NCBI RefSeq assembly: GCF_900112155.1
Contig: NZ_FOKQ01000005.1
Location: 85,415 to 149,414 of the forward strand
Reading direction: 5' to 3'
Origin: Hominimerdicola alba
GTDB lineage: Bacteria; Bacillota; Clostridia; Oscillospirales; Ruminococcaceae
Length of the DNA: 64,000 nt
A program made the position numbers and the translations under genes. Each line of letters begins with the position of its first letter. The first letter of the stretch is position 1. The notes under the pieces were generated by a model. The model was not told where the DNA came from. It was given only the letters and a program-made list of their open reading frames with translations, and did not search any database. Positions 42,971 through 52,839 of this stretch are shown here, one piece after another.

Positions 42971-43702
42971 TCACTTGTTACCTATATACGCGCCTATCGC
43001 TTTTGTCACGAAATCCGCTGTGCCGATGCCGCCTGCATTGTCGATATTCTCATTAAATTCACCGTTTGCAGAATACATCTGTCCCAGTGACATGAGTATA
43101 TCATCGGTGCAGTGGTAGTAGTTTTCGGTGATATACTTTTGCAATACCCTCACCTGTTCAGCGGCTTCGGGAGAATCGGGTGAACCGTCTTTAAGTTTGC
43201 CAAAGTCTGCAAAGACAGCCATCAGCCCTGATGCGATGTTGTTTTCGTCCTCCTTGGTACGTTTACTGCTTTTCTTGGCATACTCTTCGTACTCTTTGGT
43301 ATCGCCCCATTCTGCCTTTGCACGGCTGGTATACTCTTCTATTTTGCTTGTATCAAATGCGTTAAAATCCATAATATCTTCTCCTTTGTCTCTTATTTCA
43401 CGAGCGAGACCGATAATGGCTTCAAGCCGCTGTTTTTTCAGCGTCAGAAGTTCTATCTGCTGGGTCAGGGCTTTTTTTCTGTCAAAATCGGGAGCTTCAA
43501 GTACGGCTTTGATATCGCTGAGGGAAAATTCAAGCTCGCGGAAAAGAAGTATCTGCTGCAAACGTTCCAGCGCAGTATCGTCATACAGCCTGTAACCCGC
43601 CTCCGTGCGCATCGCAGGTGTCAGCAGACCTATCTTGTCGTAGTATTGCAGGGTGCGTATACTTACCCCTGTCAGCTTGCTTACCTCGTTTACTGTTTTC
43701 AT
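42971..43702 (-). CDS. MerR-family regulator, TipAL type
   Basis: The 243-residue protein has an N-terminal MerR helix-turn-helix (1-70; VNEVSKLTGVSIRTLQYYDKIGLL), a coiled-coil dimer helix (about 75-115) and a C-terminal TipAS-like ligand domain (about 120-243; MYSANGEFNENIDNAGG). Members bind drugs or peptides and activate promoters with overlong spacers. Its own promoter has exactly that form, so autoregulation is likely. No efflux gene is adjacent; the divergent neighbour is the GH10 gene. Confidence 0.92.
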   Translation of the reverse strand: MKTVNEVSKLTGVSIRTLQYYDKIGLLTPAMRTEAGYRLYDDTALERLQQILLFRELEFSLSDIKAVLEAPDFDRKKALTQQIELLTLKKQRLEAIIGLAREIRDKGEDIMDFNAFDTSKIEEYTSRAKAEWGDTKEYEEYAKKSSKRTKEDENNIASGLMAVFADFGKLKDGSPDSPEAAEQVRVLQKYITENYYHCTDDILMSLGQMYSANGEFNENIDNAGGIGTADFVTKAIGAYIGNK

Positions 43703-43727
43703 AAGCCTTACCTCCTCGTGTGATTAC

Positions 43728-43758
43728 ATTATATACTATTACGTTACGTCATAGTCAA
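43728..43758 (-). promoter_or_regulatory. MerR-type promoter with 19-bp spacer and operator
   Basis: On the minus strand TTGACT (43758-43753) and TATAAT (43733-43728) are 19 bases apart. The spacer holds an inverted repeat, ACTATTACGT-T-ACGTCATAGT (43735-43755), with nine of ten pairs. This is the classic MerR architecture. Confidence 0.88.
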
Positions 43759-43879
43759 CCCCGTTATATTCAATTTGTTTATATGCACAGCCGTAAAGAC
43801 TTTTCAATACAGCTAAATGTTACATTTTCACAAACAGTAGTAAAATCAATACAATATCCAACAAATTGGAAATAAGTGG

Positions 43880-43908
43880 TTGAACTATTTAGAATTGTAT
43901 GCTATAAT
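43880..43908 (+). promoter_or_regulatory. Promoter of the GH10 xylanase gene
   Basis: TTGAAC (43880-43885) and TATAAT (43903-43908), spacer 17. Confidence 0.75.
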
Positions 43909-43938
43909 ATGAAAAAACAAATAACAAGGAGGTTTATC

Positions 43939-44988
43939 ATGAGCAATATCCTGTCACTTGCGAAAAGCTACGAAAAGTATTTCAAGATAGGTGCGGCAGT
44001 CGCCAGCGGAAATATCCACAGCTACACCGAGGTTCTGCGCGAACACTTCAACAGCGTAACTCCCGAGAATGAGATGAAATACATCTCCACCGAGCCAGAG
44101 GAAGGCAAATTCACTTTCGGTGATGCGGACAAGATCTTCGATACAGCGCGAGCACTGGGTATCAAGGTGCGCGCCCATGCCCCCGTATGGCATAATCAGA
44201 CCGGCGCATGGATGTTCAAGGATGGCGATAAGACTGCTTCTCCCGAGCTTATCTATCAACGTATAGATGCGCATTCAAAAGCGCTGTGCGAACGCTACAA
44301 TGCCGATGTTTACGCATGGGACGTTGTAAACGAAGCTGTGACCGATGCTGTCCCCGAGGGTGCTGAGGGCGATGCAGCTATCTACCGCGACAGCGACTAT
44401 TTCAAGCTCTGCGGTGCTGATTTCATCGCCGCGGCTTTCCGTTCGATGGATAAGTATTCTCCAAATGCGCAGCTTTTCTATAATGATTATAACGAGTGCG
44501 ATCCCGCAAAGCGCGGAAGGATAGTCAGCCTGATAAAGCGCCTGAAAGAACAGGGCTGCCGCGTGGACGGACTTGGTATGCAGCAGCATTATTTCGGCTC
44601 TCCCGATTATGATGAGCTGAAACGCTCTATCGAGATATACGCTGGACTTGGTTTGCGCCTGCATATCACCGAGCTTGATGTATCCATCATGGCGACTTTT
44701 GGGCATAACGTTTTCCCGCCCAGTGCAGAGGATATCGAAAGGCTGAAAGCTTCACGCCCCGAGGATATTGCAGCGATAGAGGATATCTATCTTAAACTTT
44801 TCGAGATATACCGCAGTTACAGCGATGTGATAGACTGCGTGACCACATGGGGCGTAGCCGATGACTACACATGGATGGACGGATTTGTACCTCATGACAA
44901 TGCACCAGCTGTAAAGCAGTATCCCCTGCTTTTTGATGTAAAGCATGCGCCGAAAACCTGTGTAGAAAAGCTGATAGCAGAAACTTAA
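43939..44988 (+). CDS. GH10 endo-1,4-beta-xylanase, intracellular
   Basis: The 349-residue protein is a single GH10 barrel: NSVTPENEMKY, HAPVWHNQTGAWM, the acid/base Glu in WDVVNEAV (near residue 132) and the nucleophile Glu in HITELDVSI (near residue 245). ATG 43939 follows AAGGAGG. It has no signal peptide, carbohydrate-binding module or dockerin, so it should act in the cytoplasm on imported xylo-oligosaccharides. No transporter or other xylan gene is adjacent. It is monocistronic with its own terminator. Confidence 0.93.
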   Translation: MSNILSLAKSYEKYFKIGAAVASGNIHSYTEVLREHFNSVTPENEMKYISTEPEEGKFTFGDADKIFDTARALGIKVRAHAPVWHNQTGAWMFKDGDKTASPELIYQRIDAHSKALCERYNADVYAWDVVNEAVTDAVPEGAEGDAAIYRDSDYFKLCGADFIAAAFRSMDKYSPNAQLFYNDYNECDPAKRGRIVSLIKRLKEQGCRVDGLGMQQHYFGSPDYDELKRSIEIYAGLGLRLHITELDVSIMATFGHNVFPPSAEDIERLKASRPEDIAAIEDIYLKLFEIYRSYSDVIDCVTTWGVADDYTWMDGFVPHDNAPAVKQYPLLFDVKHAPKTCVEKLIAET

Positions 44989-45012
44989 TGTGTGAATAAA
45001 CTTAAAAATTCA

Positions 45013-45050
45013 GAGCGTGGACAATACAAATTGTCCACGCTCGTATTTTT
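45013..45050. terminator. Terminator after the GH10 gene
   Basis: GAGCGTGGACAA pairs perfectly with TTGTCCACGCTC (loop of six), followed by TATTTTT. It may serve the convergent gene too. Confidence 0.92.
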
Positions 45051-45093
45051 GTGCTATGTTTCTTTTGAAGTTTCCGCCGATCTGATTTCCCGC

Positions 45094-46233
45094 TCAAACT
45101 ATCCCGCTAACATACTTTGCATCGCCATACTTCATATTAAAATACAGCCTTACATTAGTGTTGGTCTCAATACTGTCGAAAACCATGGGGTCTATCCTGA
45201 TATTATCCACATACTGTTTGGTATCGGGAAGTATGATGCTTACTATGCACTGTCCCGAGAACTTTTCTTTGCGTATCACAACACAGTCAAGGCAGTAGGT
45301 CCTGCCAAGTTTCAGTGGTGTGCGGAAGACTTCTTTTGTCAGTAAAAGCTCGATTATCATAATACACAGTACTCCGCCGAACAGCGGGAAAGCTTTTTCA
45401 ATGTCGCAGGCTTGGATGAACTTCGCGAGTAGTACGCACATGAAGGCTGTTATCGCAGTAAATACTACCCAGCTTCCGCTTGCCAGACCACGGCTGAATG
45501 GACTCACGGAACGGTATTTCTTCGGTATGGAAAGAAACTCCTCTCTGTCCAGATAATGCTTGCGCACCGCCGTGAATGGGGTCTTCTGATATTCGCTGAG
45601 GTTGCCGATATTGGCTGTGCTGCGTTCGGAGATCTCGGCACTGTAATCACTGCCAATGTAGTTCATATCCGCGGCATCACGGGATATCGGCACAAGGTTG
45701 AAATTCATTTTCGGTGATTTCACTATCAGCACAGTAGTGCCTGCGTAAAAGGGTTTGTAATACCTTATGACCACTATCTCACGGGTGGCGTGTACGGCTA
45801 TGGTGTGATCGGCGTACATTATGCCGCCTCTTCCTCTGCGCACAACATTTACTTCAAGCACCTCGCCTGCCGCTGCAAGTGAATCGCGGTGAACTAATTT
45901 GTCAAAGTGAAACGCTGTTATCATGGCGAAGATCACCAGCATGAACAGATCGACACTGCCGAATATCATCAGGCTTATGTACCTGTCCTTGTTCCCGCTT
46001 ATGAACTGATCAGCCGTATATTTGATGCTCCCCAGCACGAAAAAAGCCGTAAAAAGCAGTCCTATACCGCCTTTACCCATAAACAGCCGAAGCTTTGACT
46101 TGTATTTTGACGGGATAGACTCGTACTCGTATTCTGTTATAGGGCGCAGCCTGATCTGCCCCTTGTCTGAACGTTTATAATCACTGTACTGAGAGTAAAT
46201 GCTCTCTTTTTCTTTTTTTCTGAAAATATCCAT
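45094..46233 (-). CDS. Membrane protein with internal duplication
   Basis: ATG 46233 follows AGAGAGGACAC. The 379-residue product is two similar halves: YESIPSKYKSK (about 37) and FLSIPKKYRS (about 230) each open a unit of two hydrophobic helices followed by a beta-rich soluble part. The resemblance is clear at the openings and in the helix layout but low elsewhere. The function is unknown. The two-helix plus soluble layout is like that of the small proteins at 11-12 kb. Confidence 0.7.
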   Translation of the reverse strand: MDIFRKKEKESIYSQYSDYKRSDKGQIRLRPITEYEYESIPSKYKSKLRLFMGKGGIGLLFTAFFVLGSIKYTADQFISGNKDRYISLMIFGSVDLFMLVIFAMITAFHFDKLVHRDSLAAAGEVLEVNVVRRGRGGIMYADHTIAVHATREIVVIRYYKPFYAGTTVLIVKSPKMNFNLVPISRDAADMNYIGSDYSAEISERSTANIGNLSEYQKTPFTAVRKHYLDREEFLSIPKKYRSVSPFSRGLASGSWVVFTAITAFMCVLLAKFIQACDIEKAFPLFGGVLCIMIIELLLTKEVFRTPLKLGRTYCLDCVVIRKEKFSGQCIVSIILPDTKQYVDNIRIDPMVFDSIETNTNVRLYFNMKYGDAKYVSGIV

Positions 46234-46282
46234 TGTGTCCTCTCTTTTCGTTTGTTGATAGTTGTTGTCTTTATTTAAAGAT

Positions 46283-46311
46283 ATTATATCATATCCCCGC
46301 CCCTTTATCAA
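46283..46311 (-). promoter_or_regulatory. Promoter of the duplicated membrane protein
   Basis: On the minus strand TTGATA (46311-46306) and TATAAT (46288-46283), spacer 17. Confidence 0.75.
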
Positions 46312-46476
46312 TATCGAGAGTATAGATTCTATAATGCGGGAAGTTTGGTTTTAGGTCAGTTTGATGTATTTGTAACATACTTTACTGAAAAATACAGGAT
46401 TGTGGAGTGGCTGCATGGGCTTTCAGGTGTATTATGCATTTTATACTTATATCGGATAAAAAATTGTGTTTAATTA

Positions 46477-46505
46477 TTGAAATAAGCGAAAACTTATGGT
46501 ATAAT
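46477..46505 (+). promoter_or_regulatory. Promoter of the ABC transporter operon
   Basis: TTGAAA (46477-46482) and TATAAT (46500-46505, in ATGGTATAAT), spacer 17. The core matches those of the two GGDEF genes but lacks their upstream repeat. Confidence 0.8.
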
Positions 46506-46537
46506 ATTACTAATATATTAATGGGGGGGATCATACC

Positions 46538-47227
46538 ATGAGTTTTCTTACAGCCGAAGCTATATACAAGACCTACGGAGACGGCGAAAATGCCGTAAAA
46601 GCAGTGGATAATGTCAGCTTTACAATACCAAAAGGACAGATGGCTGCTATCATAGGTGCATCAGGTTCGGGTAAATCCTCACTGCTTCACATTCTCGGCG
46701 GTGTTGACCGTCCTACCTCGGGCAAAGTGATCATCGACGGCACCGATGTATATTCACAGAACAACAAGGAGCTTGCCGTGTTCAGGCGGCGCAGGGTGGG
46801 ACTGATATATCAGTTCTACAACCTGATACCTGTGCTTACGGCGGCTGAGAACATAACTCTGCCGACCGTTATGGACGGCAAAAAGCCCGACCCTGCAAAG
46901 GTCGAGGAAATGCTGGAGCTTATGGACTTAAAAGACAGGAGCGGACATCTGCCGTCACAGCTTTCCGGTGGACAGCAGCAAAGGGTATCCATAGGCAGGG
47001 CACTTTTTACTGCGCCTGATGTTATCCTTGCAGACGAACCTACGGGCAATCTTGACAGCAAGAACTCGGCTGAGATAATCAAGCTGCTTCGCGAATCTAA
47101 TATCAAGCTGGGTCAGACCATGATCATCATAACCCACGATGACAATATCGCCAGACAGTGCGACCGCATAATCACCATGTCCGACGGCAAAATAGTCAAC
47201 GACGAGCTTACGAAGTCGGGGAGGTGA
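46538..47227 (+). CDS. ABC transporter ATPase (LolD/MacB type)
   Basis: The 229-residue ATPase has Walker [10 protein letters not shown], the Q-loop region [16 protein letters not shown], the signature SGGQQQR and Walker [13 protein letters not shown], the last extension being typical of the LolD/MacB/FtsE group that works with FtsX-like permeases. A GGGGGG site precedes the ATG. The permease gene follows five bases after the stop. Confidence 0.92.
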   Translation: MSFLTAEAIYKTYGDGENAVKAVDNVSFTIPKGQMAAIIGASGSGKSSLLHILGGVDRPTSGKVIIDGTDVYSQNNKELAVFRRRRVGLIYQFYNLIPVLTAAENITLPTVMDGKKPDPAKVEEMLELMDLKDRSGHLPSQLSGGQQQRVSIGRALFTAPDVILADEPTGNLDSKNSAEIIKLLRESNIKLGQTMIIITHDDNIARQCDRIITMSDGKIVNDELTKSGR

Positions 47228-47232
47228 GGTGT

Positions 47233-49536
47233 ATGTTCGAGAGATCACTGGCGCTGAAATACATAAAGGCACAGAAGCGCCACAGCATCTTCACCATATG
47301 CAGCATAACTGTGGCACTTGCGCTGATGACGCTGCTGTTTACGGGCTATGCAACTTTCCGCGGGATAATGCGCGGCTCGGTGTATATGGATAAGCCTTAC
47401 CATTTCAAACTTATGAAGCTCACCGATGAGGAATACGATGAGCTGGCGGCTAATGACGATCTCAGCTCCTGCGAACGTATAAACGAGGCGGACGGCACAG
47501 TATCGGCTGAGGCGATGATAAAAAGCTATCACGAGGATATCGGTATTTTTATATACGAACTTTTCCCTGAAAAACAGCTTTACAGCGATCGTTACGAGGA
47601 GTTCGATACATCGCAGATAGATGTTAACTACGATCTGATAAGCGCTGACAGGCTTGATTTTTCATCAAGGTACGAAGCTGTCCGCGACCTTGCGGCATTC
47701 TTCGTGTTTGTACTGCTGCTTGCCATCGCACTTAGACTTATGATCGATACCGCCTTTGAGATAAGCTCAAAGGAGAGGGAAAAGCACTTTGGCGTATTGC
47801 AGTGCGTAGGTGCTGAGCCTGCGCAGATAGTCCGCATGGTGACTTTTGAAGGTCTGTTCCTAAGCGTTATCGGACTGCCTCTGGGTATGCTGCTGGGTAT
47901 CGGAGTAAGTGAGGGCACTCTGAAAGTTGTAGAAGCCAGTGGTGTTGCAGAGACGTTTTTCACCGCAGAAAAGGCTGAGAAACTTATGCATCTGCATATC
48001 GACCCGCTGATGATGGTACTTGCCGCGGTGACAGGACTTGTCTGGGTATTCCTTTCGGCGTACCAGACAGGTATGAGAGTTATCAAAAAGACCCCTGTAC
48101 AGGCGATATTCGGGGACAGCGACAAGACTGTAAAGGTGAGAAAGGCAGCTTTCTTCGGTTCGATGTTCGGCTGGAAAGGCAAGCTCGCATCCCGCAACAA
48201 CAGCCGTCAGCCCAAGCGTTTTGTTATAACTGTAGTATCGCTGACAGTTTCTATTGCACTGTTCGCATCATTCACAATAGTGCTGAAACAGTCACTGAAC
48301 GCCTTTGAAAAGCTGGTGGATATCGTAGGTCTCAATTATGATATGGGCATAGCGATAAAGAGCGAGCAGGAAAAGCCCAGAAGCTACAAGGAAGGCTATG
48401 ATGCTGTAATGGACAGCGGTCTGTTTGAGGTGAATGATTTCTGCAAAGAACAGGTCTCTTATGTACAGATGTCAGACGGCACTTTGCAGACCTGCGTGCT
48501 GAGATACTATCCCAGAGGTGTGCTTGAAAAGAAATTCCAGGGCGAACTGCCCGTGACTTATGATGAACTCACCGAGCAGGGCGCGTACATTATGATGTCA
48601 GTAAACGATGAAGAACCTGCACAGCTTTATGATGAACCTATGCAGATAGAAGTCGGCGTAATGGAGAAGACCGTTATCTCTGATGAAGAGTATTCAGCTA
48701 TGAGCGCTGAGGAAAAGGAAAATGTCAAGGAGTATATGACCGAAGACTACAATACAGGTGCTAAAAAGCTGGAATACCGTTTCACCACGGAGCTTTATCC
48801 GACTACGCTAAATATAGTTGCCGCTGCACCTATGTTCAAGACCGAGGAGGGCAAAAAGAAGACATCCGAGGAAGAATTGTCTGGCAGTGCATACATACTG
48901 GCAAGCACTCTGGATTACTACAACAAAAGCGCTTATACGCTTGCTGGCAAAGGAAGTCTTGCAAACCTGGAGGGCGTGGAGTATATCCATGTTGACCTTA
49001 TAAACGACGATGACTATGAAAAAGCCAAGAGCTTTGTGAAGTCCAATGCATGGCTGATGACTCTTGACGAGGATTATCACGGCGACCTGCTGAAAATGCG
49101 TTCGGGTGTGGGTGCGATAAAGATAGGCTCGGCTTTCCTGAGTGTGCTTATCGCCATGATAGCTCTGGTAAATATGGTGAATATCCTTTCAACAGGTCTG
49201 CTGAACCGCAAATCGGAGCTTGCTTCGATGCAGTGTATGGGCATGACGAGAGGTCAGCTGTACGGCATGACAGTTGTGGAGTGTTTACAGTATTCGCTGA
49301 CATCGGGCGTGCTGGCAACAGGGCTGATAGAGGCTCTTATGGGATTGACCCTGCTGGTGCTGAAACGTGTGAAGCTTGACGATGAACTGGGTGATCTTGT
49401 GAACTTTGCAGAGCCTGTGCCCAGGGTATGGATAGCGGCTGCTGTGGCATTTGTGGCGGCTGTTATAGCATCGGTTATAACATTGCACAGGATAAACAAG
49501 GAAAGCTTGACAGATCAGATGAGGACAGTAGAATAA
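47233..49536 (+). CDS. ABC transporter permease, FtsX-like
   Basis: ATG 47233 follows GGGAGGTGAGG. The 767-residue permease has an N-terminal helix, an FtsX domain of three helices (about 155-285; EKHFGVLQCVGAEPAQIVRMV), a central helix, a large extracellular region (about 370-620) and a second FtsX domain at the C-terminus (SELASMQCMGMTRGQLYGM). This is the layout of peptide or antibiotic-sensing exporters in Firmicutes (BceB-like or MacB-like). No two-component system is adjacent. The substrate is unknown. Confidence 0.9.
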   Translation: MFERSLALKYIKAQKRHSIFTICSITVALALMTLLFTGYATFRGIMRGSVYMDKPYHFKLMKLTDEEYDELAANDDLSSCERINEADGTVSAEAMIKSYHEDIGIFIYELFPEKQLYSDRYEEFDTSQIDVNYDLISADRLDFSSRYEAVRDLAAFFVFVLLLAIALRLMIDTAFEISSKEREKHFGVLQCVGAEPAQIVRMVTFEGLFLSVIGLPLGMLLGIGVSEGTLKVVEASGVAETFFTAEKAEKLMHLHIDPLMMVLAAVTGLVWVFLSAYQTGMRVIKKTPVQAIFGDSDKTVKVRKAAFFGSMFGWKGKLASRNNSRQPKRFVITVVSLTVSIALFASFTIVLKQSLNAFEKLVDIVGLNYDMGIAIKSEQEKPRSYKEGYDAVMDSGLFEVNDFCKEQVSYVQMSDGTLQTCVLRYYPRGVLEKKFQGELPVTYDELTEQGAYIMMSVNDEEPAQLYDEPMQIEVGVMEKTVISDEEYSAMSAEEKENVKEYMTEDYNTGAKKLEYRFTTELYPTTLNIVAAAPMFKTEEGKKKTSEEELSGSAYILASTLDYYNKSAYTLAGKGSLANLEGVEYIHVDLINDDDYEKAKSFVKSNAWLMTLDEDYHGDLLKMRSGVGAIKIGSAFLSVLIAMIALVNMVNILSTGLLNRKSELASMQCMGMTRGQLYGMTVVECLQYSLTSGVLATGLIEALMGLTLLVLKRVKLDDELGDLVNFAEPVPRVWIAAAVAFVAAVIASVITLHRINKESLTDQMRTVE

Positions 49537-49564
49537 AGGCTGTAAAAATGGAGGTCAAGAGAAA

Positions 49565-50467
49565 ATGGCGGATAAAAACAAGGCATATCTTTACGGACAG
49601 ATACTTGGAACACATTCATTTCTGCTGAAAGACGGCTTTCTCAGACCCGATGAGTATTCCGAGATAGGCGAGCATTTTTTTCTGCCGGGTGGTGAGACAG
49701 GTACTGCGGCAACTGTGCTGGCATCACTGGGAGTGTCCGCGAAAATGGACGGTACGCAGATAGGCAGCGAAGTTGCGCCGATGCTGAGGGAGTTTTACAA
49801 GGATAAGTCCGTTGATCTTTCATCACTTGGAACTTTGCAGGACGATGCAGGTGTGATGGACTACGTGGTGATAGCAGGTCTTGTGCGCTCACCCATGGGC
49901 AGATTTCAGCAGCTGTTTTCAAGCGGTAAAAGATGGTGGAGCATACCCCGTGAAGAAGATATCGCAGGCTGCGGCGCTGCCGGTATAGACCCCTTTTTCG
50001 GTGAAGAATCCCTGCTGGCGGCAAAGCTTTGCATGGCGAATGATGTGCCCTATGTGACCATAGATACGCCACACAGTTCTTTTTTGCACCGCCATGCGGC
50101 TGTGAATGTGGTCTCACGGGAGTGTACTTCAATGCGCTACGAAGGAATGTCTGCGGAGGAAGTAATGGCGCAGATGCAGTCTGAGAGCGAGGGGCTAACC
50201 ATAATAACCCAGGGCGGAGATGATATGCTTTACGCAAGGCGGGGCGGAAAGATTCACCGCATGAAGCCCTTTGATGTGGAGGTAAAAAGCACTCTGGGTG
50301 CAGGGGATACATTTAAGGCAGGCTGTGTTTATGGTCTGCTGAAAGGTATGAGCGATGATGAGCTTGTGCGGTTTGCCAGTGCGTGTTCAGCTGTGGCGAT
50401 ATCGCGATTTCCGCTGCCGCTTTATCCGCCTAGGCTTGAAGAAGTTCAGGCAATGATAGCAATATGA
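49565..50467 (+). CDS. PfkB-family carbohydrate kinase
   Basis: The 300-residue protein has the ribokinase/PfkB fold: an N-terminal GGETGTAATVLASLG motif and the C-terminal signature STLGAGDTFKAGCVYGLL with the catalytic Asp near residue 247. It would phosphorylate a sugar or nucleoside with ATP; the substrate is not visible. The start has GGAGGT nine bases upstream. It lies 28 bases after the permease gene and may be read through from the ABC operon. Confidence 0.85.
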   Translation: MADKNKAYLYGQILGTHSFLLKDGFLRPDEYSEIGEHFFLPGGETGTAATVLASLGVSAKMDGTQIGSEVAPMLREFYKDKSVDLSSLGTLQDDAGVMDYVVIAGLVRSPMGRFQQLFSSGKRWWSIPREEDIAGCGAAGIDPFFGEESLLAAKLCMANDVPYVTIDTPHSSFLHRHAAVNVVSRECTSMRYEGMSAEEVMAQMQSESEGLTIITQGGDDMLYARRGGKIHRMKPFDVEVKSTLGAGDTFKAGCVYGLLKGMSDDELVRFASACSAVAISRFPLPLYPPRLEEVQAMIAI

Positions 50468-50793
50468 TGACCCCAGAACAACAATGGTCTTTTATACGTA
50501 AAAACTCCCGAAAAATCGGGCATTCAGAGACTTTTTTACTGTCTGTACAAGTTGGCATTTAGGCACTTTTTAATGCTAAAAGATTTTACGCAATTAACTG
50601 TTTATTAGATTTATTATAAAATATATTATACTTAATCATGCTTTAAAAGTAACATTTAAAATCAAGCGAATATTCATATTCTTATAGAGAACTACGGGTT
50701 CTACATCACTTGTCATGATTGATGGATAGTAAAAGTATCTGTTGAAGATAGACTTCGTAATGGTAGGTACAAAGGAATCTATGGTTACTAAAA
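50468..50793. other. AT-rich intergenic region, no gene seen
   Basis: About 330 bases after the PfkB gene. A CCCGAAAAATCGGG stem (50507-50520) near a T-run could be a weak terminator for the kinase transcript. I see no reading frame with a ribosome site. Confidence 0.4.
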
Positions 50794-50831
50794 AACGGAT
50801 AGACGTATTATAAGTTACGCCTATCCGTTTT
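50794..50831. terminator. Terminator of the first DUF285 gene
   Basis: AAACGGATAG pairs with CTATCCGTTT, with further inner pairs, flanked by A and T runs. Confidence 0.8.
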
Positions 50832-50859
50832 GCATATATTAGATCAAATCAAAATTATG

Positions 50860-52554
50860 TCATTTTATAGTAACAGTACCGGAATGCTTGATAGCATTTG
50901 CAGTATCCCACTTGCCGTTTACTCTTGCTGCGATAGCGACTCTGTAGGACTTGCCGGGAGTAAGGTTCTTGGGAGAAGTATAGGTAGTGTTTGTGAGAGT
51001 CTGTGTCTGCACTCTCCACTTTCCTGCCAGATATACTGCGATACCATATCTGTCAGCACCCTCTACTTTATCCCATGTGAATCTTACCTGGTGGTATTCT
51101 TTGCTGTATTCGACCTTGATGTTGGTGGGGTATGTGGGCTCGTATTTGTATACAAATCTAACGTATTCGTTGCTGCCTTCGTTTTCAATGATAGCATATT
51201 CACCATCACCGCTGGATGTTTTTGCAAGATCTCCGACCTTTACCCAATCGTCACCGTTGATAAGATGTGCTTCTTCGGGAACATTTTTGAAATTCTCACC
51301 AAGAATGATGTATCTAAGTTCATTACAGTCACTGAACATATCTGTAAAATCAATTATATTGCTTGTATCAAAACTTCTCAGATCAAGTGAGTTCAGGTTT
51401 GAACAACCGGCGAACATACCATTCATACTATAACCACTTATACCGAGTGAATTTTCCCAAAGATATGTATAAAAATCAGGATAAATTTTACTTGTATCAA
51501 AACTACTCAGATCAAGTTCTGTCAAACTTGAACAATCGCGGAACATATCACTGAAATTTGTTACATTTCCTGTATCAAAGTTGCTGAGATCCAGTGCGGT
51601 CAGGTTTGAACAACCGGCGAACATACCATTCATTCCATAAACACTTACACCATCTGCACTTACAAAAATGTTTGTATAAACATTGCTTGTATCAAAACTA
51701 CTCAGATCAAGTTCTGTCAAACTTGAACAATCACGGAACATATCTTCCATAAATCTTACTTTACTTGTATCAAATCTACTTAAATCAAGCGACGTAAGAT
51801 TGGAACAACCATAGAACATATCGTACATAGCTGTAACTTTGCTCGTATCAAATCCGCTTACATCGAGTGCGGTCAAACTTGAGCAATTCTCGAACATACC
51901 ACCCATATCTTCAACTTTGCTTGTATCAAAACCGCTTACATCAAGTGAGGTCAGGCTTGAACAACCCTCGAACATACTGCACATATTTTCAACTTTGCTT
52001 GTATCAAATCTGCCTACGTCAAGCGAAGTAAGACTGGAACAACCATCGAACATACCGCACATAGATATAACATTACTTGTATCAAATCCGCTTACATCAA
52101 GCGAAGCCAAAGACGAGCACTCAGCGAACATAAAATACATAGTTTCAACATTGCTTGTATCAAATCCGCTAATATCAAGCGAAGTTAGAGACGAGCAACA
52201 AGCAAACATATTTTCCATACGTACAACATTGATTGTATCAGCCTTTGAAAGATCGATAGAAGTACAATTGATATAATTGTAAAACAGATTCCGACAATCT
52301 TCGGGTAAAATTGTACCCTCTGACGCAACGATAGTTTTTACATTCTCCTTGAAAATAAAGTCTCTTATAGCATCACCATTTACCTCGTCCATGAGGGTAA
52401 GAGTGCCTGTTAGTACATCAAATGAATAACACCCCTCGGCACAAGTTTCTGCCTGTGCGGTTATGGTGTTCGAAATAACGGGTGCGCCGTAGCTTACTGC
52501 GCCTGCTACCATACATAATGACATTACTGCTGCTAAAATTCTTTTTTTCTGCAT
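50860..52554 (-). CDS. Secreted DUF285 repeat protein with C-terminal CBM37-like module (A)
   Basis: The 564-residue protein has a signal peptide (about 1-35). Residues about 85-420 contain some twelve DUF285-type repeats of about 24 residues (pattern MFxxCSSLTSLDxSxFDTSxV), each with a Cys at a fixed place. The C-terminal module (about 475-564; KEYHQVRFTWDKVEGADRYGI, AVYLAGKWRV, TVTIK) is the same as in the 54.2 kb protein and close to that at 23.4 kb. No catalytic domain is seen. It is likely a surface or polysaccharide-binding adhesin. The start follows AAAGGAGG. Confidence 0.85.
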   Translation of the reverse strand: MQKKRILAAVMSLCMVAGAVSYGAPVISNTITAQAETCAEGCYSFDVLTGTLTLMDEVNGDAIRDFIFKENVKTIVASEGTILPEDCRNLFYNYINCTSIDLSKADTINVVRMENMFACCSSLTSLDISGFDTSNVETMYFMFAECSSLASLDVSGFDTSNVISMCGMFDGCSSLTSLDVGRFDTSKVENMCSMFEGCSSLTSLDVSGFDTSKVEDMGGMFENCSSLTALDVSGFDTSKVTAMYDMFYGCSNLTSLDLSRFDTSKVRFMEDMFRDCSSLTELDLSSFDTSNVYTNIFVSADGVSVYGMNGMFAGCSNLTALDLSNFDTGNVTNFSDMFRDCSSLTELDLSSFDTSKIYPDFYTYLWENSLGISGYSMNGMFAGCSNLNSLDLRSFDTSNIIDFTDMFSDCNELRYIILGENFKNVPEEAHLINGDDWVKVGDLAKTSSGDGEYAIIENEGSNEYVRFVYKYEPTYPTNIKVEYSKEYHQVRFTWDKVEGADRYGIAVYLAGKWRVQTQTLTNTTYTSPKNLTPGKSYRVAIAARVNGKWDTANAIKHSGTVTIK

Positions 52555-52606
52555 AATTATGCCTCCTTTAATTTCAACATTGATAACTATATATCAATGC
52601 ATTTTC

Positions 52607-52635
52607 ATTATACCACTCTGCAATATAAACGTCAA
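52607..52635 (-). promoter_or_regulatory. Promoter of DUF285 protein A
   Basis: On the minus strand TTGACG (52635-52630) and TATAAT (52612-52607), spacer 17. A TTGATA/TATCAA hairpin follows in the leader. Confidence 0.8.
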
Positions 52636-52839
52636 TATCATTTGGTAAATCCTTCCATATATTCGTTGCTTATAATAAAAATATAAGTATATAATTATAT
52701 TGTTTTGACAGCAAGTGAAATTAACAAATAAGCCCTCGTGGATATATTTTGTCGTATTACATATCTTTTTTTGAGCCGTATGTGAAAAATATTCAATCGG
52801 TTCAAAGTAGGGAATTGACATAGTTCACACAGTGAAATG

